A stretch of 64,000 nt of DNA from Synechococcus sp. SB0662_bin_14 (GCA_009840445.1 VXNS01000082.1:20124-84123), one strand, 5' to 3'. Numbered from the stretch's first letter, positions 18,225 to 27,335 are shown. Made by a program: numbers and translations. Notes: generated from the letters alone by a model not told the origin.

Positions 18225-18602
18225 ATGAAGCGTCTTGGTACTTGGCTACTGGCGGCAGTGATGGCCATTGGGCTGCTCTGCACCATGGCGCCGAAGACCG
18301 CCTTGGCCGTTGAGCTGCGCAATGCCGCTGACGCCAAATTGGCGGAGCAACAAGCAGGTCTGGTGGACTTGAACAATGCTTCCGTGCGGCGCTTCCAGCA
18401 GTTCCCCGGCATGTATCCCACCCTGGCGGGGAAAATTGTTATTGGCGGTCCCTATGAAAGCATTGACGACGTGCTCAACCTGGATCTGACCCAGCGGCAG
18501 CAGGAGTTGTTCGAGAAGTACAAGGACAACTTCACCGTGACGGATCCCGAGGTGGCGCTGAACGTGGGTTTTGACCGCATCAACGACGGTCAATACCGCT
18601 GA
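18225..18602 (+). CDS. psbU: Photosystem II 12 kDa extrinsic protein PsbU
   Basis: Lumenal subunit that stabilises the Mn4CaO5 oxygen-evolving cluster of photosystem II. From ATG 18225 it begins MKRLGTWLLAAVMAIGLLC and has a signal peptide ending near ALA. The mature part has the helix-hairpin-helix region VDLNNASVRRFQQFPGMYP and TLAGKIVIGGPYESIDDVLN, then LTQRQQELFEKYKDNFTVTDPEVAL, all diagnostic. ATG 18204 would add seven residues before the signal. Followed 35 bases later by nadB on the same strand. Confidence 0.96.
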   Translation: MKRLGTWLLAAVMAIGLLCTMAPKTALAVELRNAADAKLAEQQAGLVDLNNASVRRFQQFPGMYPTLAGKIVIGGPYESIDDVLNLDLTQRQQELFEKYKDNFTVTDPEVALNVGFDRINDGQYR

Positions 18603-18637
18603 AGCCTGATTGCCCCGTCTTTGACCAGGCATGGGAC

Positions 18638-20257
18638 GTGGTGGTTGTGGGCAGTGGCGCGGCTGGCCTCATGGCCTGCCTAGCGCTGCCTGCCCGGCTC
18701 AACGTCCTCCTGCTCACCAAGGATTCCCGGGCCCGCTCCGCCAGCCGCTGGGCCCAGGGGGGCATCGCCGCAGCGCTGGGGCCGGACGACTCCACGGAAG
18801 CCCACTTCCACGACACCTTGGCGGCCGGCGCCGGTCTCTGTGAACCCCATGCGGTGCGGCTGCTGGTGGAGCAAGCGCCCCGCTGTGTGGAGCGGCTCCT
18901 GTCGTTGGGGGTGCGTTTTGACCGCCAAGGGGGACAGTTGAGCCGCACTCTCGAAGCGGCCCACAGCCAGCGGCGGGTGCTCCACGCAGCGGATCAAACC
19001 GGTCGGGCCATCGTGGACGTGCTCCAGGCCAGGGTGCGGGAACGGCCCCGTCTGCACCAGTACAACGACGCCGTGGTGTTGCAACTCTGGCGGGACGGCC
19101 AGCGTTGTTGTGGCCTGCAGCTCATGGCTGCGGGCGTGATCGGCTGGCTGCGGGCCGGGGCCGTGGTGTTGGCCAGTGGTGGCGGCTGCCGCCTGTTTGC
19201 CCAAACCACCAATCCCCCTCTCGCCAGTGGGGACGGGGTGGTGATGGCCTACCGCGCCGGGGCCGTGGTGCGGGATCTGGAGTTTGTGCAGTTTCACCCC
19301 ACGGCGCTGATGATTCCGGGAGTGCCCCACTTCCTCATCAGTGAAGCAGCCCGTGGGGAAGGGGCTGTGCTCCACAACCTGGACGGCAGTGATCCCGTGG
19401 CGGCCGTGGGGGGCGGCAACCTGGCCAGCCGTGACCAGGTGAGCCGTGCCCTGGCTGAGCACATGGTGCGCCGTGGGGATGCCCACGTGTTGCTGGATTT
19501 GCGCCCCATTGGCCGGGAGCGCCTGCTGCGGCAATTTCCCGCCATCCTGGAACGCTGCCGTGCCTGGGGCATTGACCCCCTCACCATGCCGGTCCCCGTG
19601 GCCCCGGCTGCCCACTACTGGATGGGCGGGGTGGAGACCGATCTCCAGGCCCGCACCACGGTGCCAGGGCTCTACGCCCTGGGGGAGGTGGCCAGCAGCG
19701 GCGTCCACGGCGCCAATCGCCTGGCCAGCAACTCCTTGATGGAATGCCTGGTCTGCGCCCACCAACTGGAGCAGGGGGATTTGGATCTGGATCCCGGCCC
19801 CTGCGCCGTTCCCGTCCACCGTCCCGCCGCTCCTGTTGCGGTGACCAGCTCATCCATGGTGGCTGCCCGGGACATCAGCCGCCGGATTCGTAATCTCTGC
19901 TGGACCATGGCGGGGGTCAATCGCCGAGAAGACGCCATGGCCATGGCCCAGCAGCAACTCCAGGCGCTGGCCCATGGATTGGACCACAGGCCGGAGCTGG
20001 CCTGGCTCAAGAGCAGTGCTCCCGGTGACCGGCACCCCGTCCTGCCCCAGGCCATGGGACTTCTGCGCCGTTGGGTGGAGGTGGAACACCTCTGTGCCCT
20101 GGGGCTGTTGCTGTTGGAGGCAGCCCGCTTCCGCCGTGAAAGCCGGGGTGGTCACCACCGCCTGGATCACCCTGCTCAACAGCCCTTCTGGCGCCGCCAC
20201 AGCCGCCAGCAACAGGGCCGGGCCATCAGCAGTCGCCCTGTGGGTATTGAAGACTGA
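18638..20257 (+). CDS. nadB: L-aspartate oxidase
   Basis: Flavoenzyme oxidising aspartate to iminoaspartate, the first step of NAD synthesis; NadA (50620) uses the product. FAD-binding VVVVGSGAAGLMACLALP, SRWAQGGIAAALGPDDS, RVLHAADQTGRAIVDVL, VQFHPTAL and the closing ALGEVASSGVHGANRLASNSLMEC are all typical. The GTG assigned here falls inside the first beta-strand; in-frame codons upstream (CPVFDQAWD) look like protein but have no ATG, GTG or TTG before the psbU stop, so the true start is unresolved. Confidence 0.95.
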   Translation: MVVVGSGAAGLMACLALPARLNVLLLTKDSRARSASRWAQGGIAAALGPDDSTEAHFHDTLAAGAGLCEPHAVRLLVEQAPRCVERLLSLGVRFDRQGGQLSRTLEAAHSQRRVLHAADQTGRAIVDVLQARVRERPRLHQYNDAVVLQLWRDGQRCCGLQLMAAGVIGWLRAGAVVLASGGGCRLFAQTTNPPLASGDGVVMAYRAGAVVRDLEFVQFHPTALMIPGVPHFLISEAARGEGAVLHNLDGSDPVAAVGGGNLASRDQVSRALAEHMVRRGDAHVLLDLRPIGRERLLRQFPAILERCRAWGIDPLTMPVPVAPAAHYWMGGVETDLQARTTVPGLYALGEVASSGVHGANRLASNSLMECLVCAHQLEQGDLDLDPGPCAVPVHRPAAPVAVTSSSMVAARDISRRIRNLCWTMAGVNRREDAMAMAQQQLQALAHGLDHRPELAWLKSSAPGDRHPVLPQAMGLLRRWVEVEHLCALGLLLLEAARFRRESRGGHHRLDHPAQQPFWRRHSRQQQGRAISSRPVGIED

Positions 20258-20267
20258 CGGGAGGAAG

Positions 20268-21236
20268 TCAACGGGACGAACTACTGGATGTGGAGGGCTG
20301 AGAGGGCAGGGTGGGGAACAGACGCTCCCCTGTGTAACCGGAAAGGTCCGCCAACTCCTCTGGATTCTTGATCCCCGGCGTGAGCAATGCTCCGTCAATT
20401 TCCCAGGTGGGATAGGACTGAATCTCCTTCGCCTCGCAACGCTGGGGCTCTGCGTTGTAGCCGTCCCGGGCACACTCCACAATGGCCAGTTCCTTGGCGG
20501 CCTCCTTACCGAACAACTCCTTCTGTGTGCGGCAGGCGGGGCACCACCAGGCTGTGTAGATCACGGCGCCGCCGGCCGTCAGGTGCTCAGCCAAGGCAAT
20601 CTGGGCCTCGCTGCTGGGGGTGGTGATGGCAGGTGGCCGTTTGCCGTCCGGGTTGGCTGCCTGACGACTGGGATCACTAGCCTGGATCCAGGCAAAGGAG
20701 GCCACCGCCACCACCAGAGCGACGATCAACGCCCGGAACACCTGCGCCCCCACGTCGTCCCACCGGTGACCCAGCAGAGCAATGAAGAACAACAGCACCG
20801 ACAGGATGGCGGAGAGCAGACAGAAGAAGCAAAAGGCCTGAATCACCACCACCATCAACCCCACCAGGCTGAGGCTGAATACGGCCATGGCCAGGCACAG
20901 GGGAATGAGCAACGGCCACGTGCCGCGGTTGACCTGCCAGCGGCTTTGCTTGGGCGTCACCAGGGGCGCCACCGCCAACGCCAGCACCGTGGCATAGGCC
21001 AGAAAGCCGAACAGCGCCAAGGGCTGTCCCAACACCGTGGCCCAGGGGCTGTTGAGCACGATGTCGCACCCGTCCCCGGTAACGGGGCAGGCCAAATCCG
21101 GCACCACCTGCCACCGTTTGAGGGTGATGAGTCCTGTGTCAACAGCCCCGATGGAGGCCAAAACAGCCATGGCCAGACGAGGCCATCGGTCCACAGACTC
21201 GTTGCGGTTACGCCGGATCAGCCGTGAACTGCCCAT
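20268..21236 (-). CDS. VKOR family protein with C-terminal thioredoxin domain
   Basis: Membrane disulfide-forming enzyme that couples quinone reduction to protein oxidation in the lumen or periplasm; the cyanobacterial form fuses the vitamin K epoxide reductase four-helix bundle to a thioredoxin-like domain. The N-terminal half has several membrane helices, the loop cysteine in DGCDIVLNS and the active-site CFFC. The C-terminal half has CPAC in YTAWWCPACRTQKELFG, plus later cysteines in VECARD and QRCEAKEI and a cis-Pro segment QSYPTWEIDG. Length is 322 residues from ATG 21236. Likely supports folding of lumenal proteins. Convergent with nadB. Confidence 0.93.
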   Translation of the reverse strand: MGSSRLIRRNRNESVDRWPRLAMAVLASIGAVDTGLITLKRWQVVPDLACPVTGDGCDIVLNSPWATVLGQPLALFGFLAYATVLALAVAPLVTPKQSRWQVNRGTWPLLIPLCLAMAVFSLSLVGLMVVVIQAFCFFCLLSAILSVLLFFIALLGHRWDDVGAQVFRALIVALVVAVASFAWIQASDPSRQAANPDGKRPPAITTPSSEAQIALAEHLTAGGAVIYTAWWCPACRTQKELFGKEAAKELAIVECARDGYNAEPQRCEAKEIQSYPTWEIDGALLTPGIKNPEELADLSGYTGERLFPTLPSQPSTSSSSSR

Positions 21237-21253
21237 TCAAGCTCCGTAGTGGT

Positions 21254-21285
21254 GTTCCCCCATCCTGACACCAGGATGGGGGAAC
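21254..21285. promoter_or_regulatory. Perfect 14-bp palindrome between divergent genes
   Basis: GTTCCCCCATCCTG and its exact complement are separated by ACAC. It lies 18 bases upstream of the VKOR start and 51 bases upstream of the His-rich ORF, so it is upstream of both genes and not a normal terminator. A repressor site or a 5'-leader hairpin are the options; no known consensus was recognised. Confidence 0.5.
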
Positions 21286-21335
21286 GAATGGCACAATGAT
21301 TAGAAGGTCACTTTTCCTCAGCTCCACACCCTTTG

Positions 21336-21614
21336 ATGACCACGCAACCACCCACCCGTTGCCAACAGGCAGCCCTGCTGTTCGCTGGCGTTAGCTGCGG
21401 CATCCTGGCTCTCGGCAGTTGGTCTCCCGACGCATCTGCCCATCCCCATGCCCCCGGCGGCGCCGTCGTTCCCCACACCCATGGGGAGACCACCCACCCC
21501 CGATCCAGTGACCAGTTTGCCAATCCAGCCCTGTGGCTGGCCGGGTTGGGCTGTGCCATGTTGACTGTCCCTGCGGCCCGTTACTGGAAATCCCAAGGGC
21601 AGCCTCAAGGCTGA
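21336..21614 (+). CDS. Small exported His-rich protein
   Basis: Unrecognised 92-residue protein. The N-terminus (CQQAALLFAGVSCGILALG) plus DASA forms a signal peptide or membrane anchor with likely cleavage at ASA-H. The following HPHAPGGAVVPHTHGETTHP has five histidines in 20 residues, which suggests metal binding. A second hydrophobic segment, PALWLAGLGCAMLTVPAAR, would re-anchor it. Start ATG 21336 is preceded directly by an in-frame TTG. The 3' end overlaps btpA by 10 bases on the opposite strand. Coding status is likely but not certain; a metal-buffering or photosystem-assembly role would be a guess. Confidence 0.55.
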   Translation: MTTQPPTRCQQAALLFAGVSCGILALGSWSPDASAHPHAPGGAVVPHTHGETTHPRSSDQFANPALWLAGLGCAMLTVPAARYWKSQGQPQG

Positions 21615-22426
21615 AACCGGCCCCGCAACTGTGCAACCCGCTGGGGATCCACCGGATTGCACAGTCGACCGTCCTGTTTGAGCGCTGAAGCCACGATCAC
21701 CCCGTCACAAAGGGGACTCAAGTGGTCTGCGGTGGCTGGTCCGAAGCCGCTGCCAACGAGCACGGGCGCTCCCTTGGCGGCATGGCGGGCCTGCTGCAGG
21801 ATCTCCGGCTCCACTGGAGTTCCCGTGCTGTCCCCTGACACGATCACCCCATCGGCGCCACCCCGCTCCAGGGTGTCCTGCACCGCGATGCCCACCGGCA
21901 AGGGGGTCAGGGGCAAGGCGTGCTTCACCAGCACGTCCGCCAACACGGCCACATCATCGGCAGCCAGCAGACGGCGCTGACGCAGAAGCTGGGCAGCACA
22001 CCCCTGGATCAGGCCCTGGTCGGTCACCATGGCTCCGCTCAGCACGTTCACCCGGACAAACCGCGCCCCACTGGCCACGGCCACGGCCAGGGCGGCAGCG
22101 CCGTCGTTGCGCAGCACGTTGATGCCCACCGGCAAGGGAACTGCCCGCACCACGGTGGTGGCAATGCGCCCCATGGCGGCGATGGTCTCCGGTGGTACTT
22201 GACCGGGGAAAAAGGGATGATCCCCAAAGTTTTCCACCAGCACCGCGGTGGCCCCGCCACCGGCATAGGCCCGGGCATCGGCCAAAGCCCAGGCTTCCAC
22301 CGCAGCCATGTCCCCTCCCCAGCCCGGGGCGCCCGGCAACGGGGGCAGGTGGATTACGCCGATCAACGGCCGCTGGTTCCCGAAGAGTTGGCGCCAGCGG
22401 GCCGTTCGCGGATGATTGGGATCCAT
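21605..22426 (-). CDS. btpA: BtpA family protein (photosystem I biogenesis)
   Basis: TIM-barrel protein whose cyanobacterial member is required for stable accumulation of photosystem I reaction-centre proteins. From ATG 22426 it has 273 residues: LIGVIHLPPLPGAP at the N-terminus, GINVLRNDGAAALAVA, FVRVNVLSGAMVTDQGLIQG, VIVSGDSTGTPVEPEIL and VLVGSGFGP in order, all family-typical. The frame stays open for 59 codons upstream, but that part is unlike the family. Divergent from rimO with a 57-base gap. Confidence 0.92.
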   Translation of the reverse strand: MDPNHPRTARWRQLFGNQRPLIGVIHLPPLPGAPGWGGDMAAVEAWALADARAYAGGGATAVLVENFGDHPFFPGQVPPETIAAMGRIATTVVRAVPLPVGINVLRNDGAAALAVAVASGARFVRVNVLSGAMVTDQGLIQGCAAQLLRQRRLLAADDVAVLADVLVKHALPLTPLPVGIAVQDTLERGGADGVIVSGDSTGTPVEPEILQQARHAAKGAPVLVGSGFGPATADHLSPLCDGVIVASALKQDGRLCNPVDPQRVAQLRGRFQP

Positions 22427-22483
22427 CTCTAAAGCACCGGCCGGGGTGAGGGACCATGATGGCAGCACTACTCTGCCAGCCCC

Positions 22484-23863
22484 TTGCCCGCTTCCAATCC
22501 TCTCCTGCTTGCACCTGATACCCCGGCCCGATCCCATGGCAAACGTCCCACGGTGGCCTTTGCCCATCTGGGCTGCGAGAAAAACCGGGTGGACAGTGAG
22601 CATATGCTGGGGCTACTGGATGCCGCCGGCTACAGGGTGAGCAGTGACGAAACCGCCGCCGATCTGGTGGTGGTGAACACCTGCAGCTTTATCGAGGAGG
22701 CCCGCCAGGAGTCGGTGCGCACCCTGGTGCGGTTGGCGGAGGAGGGGAAGCAGTTGATCATTGCCGGTTGTCTGGCTCAACACTTCCAGGCGGAGTTGCT
22801 GGAGGCCCTGCCCGAGGCGCGGGCCGTGGTGGGCAGTGGCGACTATCAACACATTGTCTCCGTGTTGGAGCGGGTGATGACAGGGGAGCGGGTCCGGCAG
22901 GTGAGTGCCGTGCCCACCTTCCTGGCCGATGAACACCTGCCCCGCCAGCGCACCACCGCCAATGCCGTGGCCTATTTGAAGGTGGCGGAGGGCTGCGACT
23001 ACCGCTGCGCCTTTTGCATCATTCCCCACCTGCGGGGCAACCAGCGCTCCCGATCCATGGAATCCATCCGGGCCGAGGCGCAGCAACTGGCGGAGCAGGG
23101 GGTGCAGGAGTTGATCCTCATCAGCCAGATCACCACCAACTACGGCCGCGACCGCTACGGCAAGCCCATGCTGGCGGAGTTGTTGCGGCTGCTGGGCACC
23201 GTGGCGATTCCCTGGATTCGGGTCCACTATGCCTATCCCACCGGCCTGACGCCCCAGGTGCTGGCGGCGTTCCGGGAGACCCCCAACGTGCTGCCCTATC
23301 TGGATCTTCCTTTGCAGCACAGCCATCCGCAGATTCTCAGGGCCATGAATCGCCCCTGGCAGGCGGACGTGAACGGCGCGCTGCTGGATCGCCTGCGCCG
23401 GCAATTGCCGGATGCCACCATCCGCACCACCCTCATTGTGGGGTTCCCCGGGGAAACGGAGGCCCACTTTTCCCACCTGGAGGCGTTTGTCCAGCGGCAG
23501 CAGTTTGACCACGTGGGGGTGTTCACGTTTTCTCCAGAGGAGGGCACCCCTGCCGCAACTCTGCCCAATCCCGTGCCCCACGACGTGGCCCAGGCGCGCC
23601 GGGACCGGCTCATGCAACTCCAGCAACCCATTGCCCAGCAGCGCAATCAAGCCTGGGTGGGGCGTGTTGTGCCCGTGTTGGTGGAGGAGGAAGACCCTGG
23701 CACCGGTGAACTCCGTGGCCGTTGCAGCCGCTTTGCGCCGGAGGTGGACGGGGTGGTCCATCTGCAGGGGCCGGGCCGGGTGGGCAACCTGGTGCAGGCC
23801 CGCATCACCGCTGCCCATCTCTACGACCTGGAAGCCACAACGGTGGACCATGCCGGCCCTTGA
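22484..23863 (+). CDS. rimO: Ribosomal protein S12 methylthiotransferase
   Basis: Radical-SAM enzyme that methylthiolates Asp88 of ribosomal protein S12. The N-terminal cluster cysteines sit in [16 protein letters not shown] and IAGCLAQH; the radical-SAM motif is [10 protein letters not shown] near 170-178; TRAM-like sequence follows the barrel ([21 protein letters not shown]). RimO rather than MiaB is supported by [13 protein letters not shown] 22484 is the only upstream start in frame, giving 459 residues. Confidence 0.93.
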   Translation: MPASNPLLLAPDTPARSHGKRPTVAFAHLGCEKNRVDSEHMLGLLDAAGYRVSSDETAADLVVVNTCSFIEEARQESVRTLVRLAEEGKQLIIAGCLAQHFQAELLEALPEARAVVGSGDYQHIVSVLERVMTGERVRQVSAVPTFLADEHLPRQRTTANAVAYLKVAEGCDYRCAFCIIPHLRGNQRSRSMESIRAEAQQLAEQGVQELILISQITTNYGRDRYGKPMLAELLRLLGTVAIPWIRVHYAYPTGLTPQVLAAFRETPNVLPYLDLPLQHSHPQILRAMNRPWQADVNGALLDRLRRQLPDATIRTTLIVGFPGETEAHFSHLEAFVQRQQFDHVGVFTFSPEEGTPAATLPNPVPHDVAQARRDRLMQLQQPIAQQRNQAWVGRVVPVLVEEEDPGTGELRGRCSRFAPEVDGVVHLQGPGRVGNLVQARITAAHLYDLEATTVDHAGP

Positions 23864-23890
23864 GATCACGCTGTTCCGGGACCCACGGCG

Positions 23891-24165
23891 GTGAACCGTC
23901 CCTCCTGGGCTGAACTCGTCCGGGTGTTCCTGCCCATTGGCCTGCTGGGTTTTGGCGGCCCCCAGGCCCACATGGCCCTGATGAGGGAGCAGGTGGTCCA
24001 GCAACGCCAGTGGGTGAGTGCCCAGGCCTTTGCCGAGGGGGTGGCCCTGTGCGAGGCCCTGCCCGGACCCGCCTCCAGTCAACTGGCCATGGTGCTGGGC
24101 TGGCGCTGGCGCGGCGCCTGGGGAGGCCTGGTAAGCGGATTCTGTTTCCTGCTCCCCGGGCCCGG
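23891..24165 (+). pseudogene. chrA: Chromate transporter ChrA remnant (N-terminal quarter)
   Basis: The first about 90 residues match the ChrA/CHR family: LVRVFLPIGLLGFGGPQAHMALM, then ALCEALPGPASSQLAMVLGWRWRGAWGGLVSGFCFLLPG cut into pieces here only for length. After LLPG the reading frame continues into unrelated sequence that is antisense to the small petL-like gene and the DUF4346 gene. A full CHR protein has about 390 residues, so this is a 3' deletion, not a frameshift. Begins at GTG 23891, 27 bases after rimO. Confidence 0.75.
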
Positions 24166-24193
24166 GTTTGGTTATGACGCTTCTGTTCTGAAC

Positions 24194-24301
24194 TCAGATC
24201 AGCTTGATGCCCCGCAGCAGCTTGAACATGACCACGGCACCGGCCAGGCCCGCAGCCATGAAGATCAGATAAAAGGCAACGCCCACGGTGTGCTCAGGCA
24301 A
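24194..24301 (-). CDS. petL: Probable cytochrome b6-f subunit PetL
   Basis: Short single-helix protein: GVAFYLIFMAAGLAGAVVMF followed by KLLRGIKLI at the C-terminus. Length (30-35 residues), a helix opening with a GxxFYxxFxA pattern and the terminal IKLI match cyanobacterial PetL, a small subunit of the cytochrome b6f complex. The start is TTG 24301 (35 residues) or GTG 24286 (30 residues). It lies just upstream of the DUF4346 stop, in the stretch where chrA was truncated. The call rests on pattern similarity recalled from memory. Confidence 0.55.
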   Translation of the reverse strand: MPEHTVGVAFYLIFMAAGLAGAVVMFKLLRGIKLI

Positions 24302-24339
24302 AATTCAATTCCCATTCTAGGGGGATGCAGCCCCACACC

Positions 24340-24723
24340 TCAATCCTGGACATACTCATGGCCGCTCTCAAGGCAGGCCTCGGCCCGCTGCAACTCACGG
24401 CCCAGATACAGGGCATGGTCCAGGCGGCCCACAGGGCATGGATCCGCCTCTTCCACCAGGCGAATGCCCACCTCCTTGGCGGAACACCCCCGGTAGGTGG
24501 CCACAGGCTGACGGGGCGCCCCATCACGACACGCCAACACCTCCCCCGTCTCCGGATCCGCGGCAAGGCCCTGGTCGTTAATGACGTTGCTGTAGTGTTC
24601 AGCAACAATGTGGCCAGCGTCCCGATCCAGAGAGATCAGGAAGTAGCCGGAAGGATCAAGGGCAATCGCACGGCGGGAGAGATGATCGTCATGGCGCCGC
24701 CGCTCTTGGGGAGTCATGGCCAT
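24340..24723 (-). CDS. DUF4346 domain protein
   Basis: Cyanobacterial protein of unknown function, 127 residues. It contains the pattern LDPSGYFLISLDRDAGHIVAEHYSN followed by a Cys-containing middle part and the closing HALYLGRELQRAEACLESG-HEYVQD, which I associate with the DUF4346 family. In some cyanobacteria related domains occur with dihydropteroate-synthase-like sequences, so a link to folate or C1 metabolism has been suggested, but nothing here tests that. Starts at ATG 24723 (or ATG 24717). Confidence 0.7.
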   Translation of the reverse strand: MAMTPQERRRHDDHLSRRAIALDPSGYFLISLDRDAGHIVAEHYSNVINDQGLAADPETGEVLACRDGAPRQPVATYRGCSAKEVGIRLVEEADPCPVGRLDHALYLGRELQRAEACLESGHEYVQD

Positions 24724-24750
24724 GGCCCCATCTTAAATCGGCAAGGGCAA

Positions 24751-25914
24751 TCAGGACGGGGAGTGTAAAGGCATCCGGGCATTCAAGTCGTTGATTTGTT
24801 CCATCAAACGGCGGTTGGCTTGGGGTAGCCAGGCCCGCAACAGTTGATCCAGGGTGGGATCAAACCAGCGGTGCAGACAGGCAAACGGTTCCGCCCGGAA
24901 GCCCCGCCGCTGTTTGTGACTCCCTCCCGCGCCAGGGTCGAATTGCTGGATTCCCTGCCCAATGCCCCATGCAATCGGGGTGTAGTAGCAGGTTTCAAAA
25001 TGGAGACCGTTCACCTCCACGTCACTGCCCCAGTAACGGCCCCAAAGCTGGTGACCGTTGCGCAGACAGAGGCTCATGGCCACCGGCGCCAGGGGATCCC
25101 CTTCATGGGCACTGAAGAGCACCAGATGGCGCCGTAGCCGTTGTTCCGCCAACCGGAAAAAGTCTTCCGTCAGGTATTTGCTGCCCCAGGGACCCCAGCG
25201 GGCACAGTGGGCAGTGTAGAAGCCATGCATCTGCTGCAACATGCCCGGGGGAATCTCGTCTCCCGCCATGGGTGTGAGGCTGATGCCCGCCTGGGCAACA
25301 GCGCGGCGCTCCCGCTTGATGTTGCGCCGTTGATTGGCGTTAAAGCCGGCCAGGTAATCCGCAAAACGATCTTCCCCGTTGCGGCGCCATTCGCTGCGCA
25401 GTTGCAGCCAAGTGGCACAACCGGCTTGCTCGGCCAGCGCCGCCCAATCCGCCGCGGCATAGAGAAAGTTGGCGCTGAGGATGCCGTTGCGTCGGCAGAA
25501 ATCATCCACCAGCTTGAACATGAGTTGGGTGATGCTTCGCTGGTCTTCACCGGGCGTCATGAAGAAGCGATAACCCATGGCAGGTGTGAGGGGACTCATG
25601 CCCAGCAGCTTGGGGTAGTAGTCCAGCCCCAATTGTCCCGCCACCTGGTCAAAGGCCTGGTCAAAGACAAATTCCCCATAGCTGTGGGCTTTGAGATAGA
25701 GGGGCGCCACCGCAATCAACTTCTGCCGACGCCAGAGGCTGAGGTGGCAACTCTGCCAACCATGGCGGGGGGCGATGGTGCCGGAGATCTCCAGGCAATG
25801 GAGCCAATCCCAGGAAAAGTGGGGCAGACCGTGGGGCGCCGCCAGGGCCTGCCAGGCGGCTTGTGGGATCTCGGCAATGGATCGATGCCAGCGGGCTTGC
25901 AAATCCGCCCCCAT
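24751..25914 (-). CDS. COG3146-type GNAT-fold protein (peptidogalycan biosynthesis/recognition)
   Basis: Protein of 387 residues from the DUF482/COG3146 family, with a FemAB-like GNAT fold. Typical segments are PHFSWDWLHCLEISG near the start, PLYLKAHSYGEFVFD, GYRFFMTPGEDQ, FNANQRRNIKRERRAV, LWGRYWGSDVEVNGLHFETCYY and the C-terminal FDPGAGGSHKQRRGF. No signal peptide. Role is poorly established; members are predicted acyl-transferases. Starts at ATG 25914, 44 bases from the divergent transporter start. Confidence 0.85.
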   Translation of the reverse strand: MGADLQARWHRSIAEIPQAAWQALAAPHGLPHFSWDWLHCLEISGTIAPRHGWQSCHLSLWRRQKLIAVAPLYLKAHSYGEFVFDQAFDQVAGQLGLDYYPKLLGMSPLTPAMGYRFFMTPGEDQRSITQLMFKLVDDFCRRNGILSANFLYAAADWAALAEQAGCATWLQLRSEWRRNGEDRFADYLAGFNANQRRNIKRERRAVAQAGISLTPMAGDEIPPGMLQQMHGFYTAHCARWGPWGSKYLTEDFFRLAEQRLRRHLVLFSAHEGDPLAPVAMSLCLRNGHQLWGRYWGSDVEVNGLHFETCYYTPIAWGIGQGIQQFDPGAGGSHKQRRGFRAEPFACLHRWFDPTLDQLLRAWLPQANRRLMEQINDLNARMPLHSPS

Positions 25915-25958
25915 GAGGCCTCATTCCGTTGTGTGTACATTGTGACGCTGCTGGATGG

Positions 25959-27335
25959 ATGGGGATGGCCGGTCTTGAGAATTCCAACTCCGCCCCGTCA
26001 GCCAGTGCCCAGCAGAGCTGGGGCTCCTCCCTGGGCTTTGTGCTGGCTGCAGCGGGCAGCGCCATTGGCCTGGGCAATCTCTGGGGACTGACCTACCGGG
26101 TTGCCCTTGGGGGAGGCATGGCCTTTCTTGTGCTCTACCTGGTGGCCGTTGTGCTGCTGGGCTTCCCGTTGTTGTTGGCGGAGTTGGTGCTGGGGCGCCA
26201 TACACGACGCTCGCCCCTGCTGGCCACCGTGGCGGTGGGCGGTCCGTCCTGGCGGCCGCTGGGCTGGCTTTTCCCCCTCGGCAGCGCCCTGATCCTCGGG
26301 TACTATGCCGTCATTACCGCCTGGGTGGGACGGGCCTTGCTGGCGGTGCTCCAGGGCCATGTCCCCACGGACCAGGCCAGTGCCGATGCCTTCTTTCTCA
26401 AGCTGAGCGGGGGATGGGCCGAGGCTGTGGCCTACGGGCTGGTGTTGGCGCTGACCGCGGCTGTGGTAGCCACAGGGGTGCAACAGGGGATTGAGCGGCT
26501 GAGCCGCTGGTCCATGCCGGCCCTGCTGATGTTGCTCACGGGGTTGCTGATCTGGTCTGCCTCCCTTGCGGACGCACCTGCAAGATATGAAGAGGTGCTG
26601 CTCCACTGGCGCTGGTCCGACTGGTTGGATCCCCATATCCTGCGGCAAGCCTTTAGCCAGGCGTTTTTCTCCCTGGGCCTGGGCAGCGGCGCCATGCTGG
26701 CCTATGCGTCCCATCTGGGGCAGCGTGAGCCATTGCCCCAACAGGCGGCCATCATCACGGCCCTGGACACGGCCGTTGGTCTCCTGGCGGTGTTCATCGT
26801 CGTGCCCCTGATGAGCACCGCTGCAGTGGGACAGCACGACGGCACCGGCGCGGTGGGCACCCTGTTCGTAGCCATCCCCCTGGGCTTTGCCTCCCTGGGC
26901 AGTGCAGGTCCGCTGCTGATGGCGGCGTTCTTCTTTCTGGCCAGCATTGCCGCCGTCACCTCGGCCGTCTCCTTGCTGGAGGTGCCTGTTGCCGTGGTGA
27001 TGGACCGCCTGGGCTGGGGGCGAGCAGTGACCACCTGGAGCACCGTGGCGGTGGTGGCCCTCCTGGGGCTGCCCGCCTTACTGCGTACGGACCTGCTGAT
27101 GGCCAGCCATGACCTGTTTGGCGGGGTGGTGTTGATCGGCAGTGGATTGCTGCTGAGTCTGCTGATGGGCTGGGTGGCGCCTCAACAGTTGAGGGAGGAC
27201 CTGTCCCAACTCCCACCGCCCCTGCTGCGGGTGCTGCTGCTCGCCCTGCGCTGGCTGGCGCCCCTACTGCTTGGGGGAGTGCTGGCGCTGTCCTGCGTAG
27301 AGATCGTTCAGCCGAAGATCTCTCTCTGGCTGTGA
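25959..27335 (+). CDS. Sodium-dependent transporter, NSS (SNF) family
   Basis: Sodium-coupled uptake carrier of the LeuT-like superfamily. The first helix has the sodium-site signature LAAAGSAIGLGNLWGLTYRV; about eleven to twelve hydrophobic helices follow, with FFSLGLGSGAMLAYASHLG in the helix-6 region and AVTSAVSLLEVPVAVVMDRL in the helix-8 region. Length is 458 residues from ATG 25959, with ATG 25965 as an equal choice. The substrate is probably an amino acid or similar small solute and cannot be assigned. Confidence 0.92.
   Translation: MGMAGLENSNSAPSASAQQSWGSSLGFVLAAAGSAIGLGNLWGLTYRVALGGGMAFLVLYLVAVVLLGFPLLLAELVLGRHTRRSPLLATVAVGGPSWRPLGWLFPLGSALILGYYAVITAWVGRALLAVLQGHVPTDQASADAFFLKLSGGWAEAVAYGLVLALTAAVVATGVQQGIERLSRWSMPALLMLLTGLLIWSASLADAPARYEEVLLHWRWSDWLDPHILRQAFSQAFFSLGLGSGAMLAYASHLGQREPLPQQAAIITALDTAVGLLAVFIVVPLMSTAAVGQHDGTGAVGTLFVAIPLGFASLGSAGPLLMAAFFFLASIAAVTSAVSLLEVPVAVVMDRLGWGRAVTTWSTVAVVALLGLPALLRTDLLMASHDLFGGVVLIGSGLLLSLLMGWVAPQQLREDLSQLPPPLLRVLLLALRWLAPLLLGGVLALSCVEIVQPKISLWL

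Noticed and set aside
21254..21285. Palindrome as transcription terminator
   Set aside because: It lies upstream of both adjacent genes and has no T-run on either side.
22427..22603. N-terminal extension of BtpA up to 22603
   Set aside because: The extra 59 residues overlap the rimO start region and do not resemble the family; ATG 22426 fits better.
23891..24496. 201-residue protein starting with ChrA sequence
   Set aside because: Only the first about 90 residues resemble ChrA; the rest is antisense to petL-like and DUF4346 genes, so it is a remnant, not a fusion protein.
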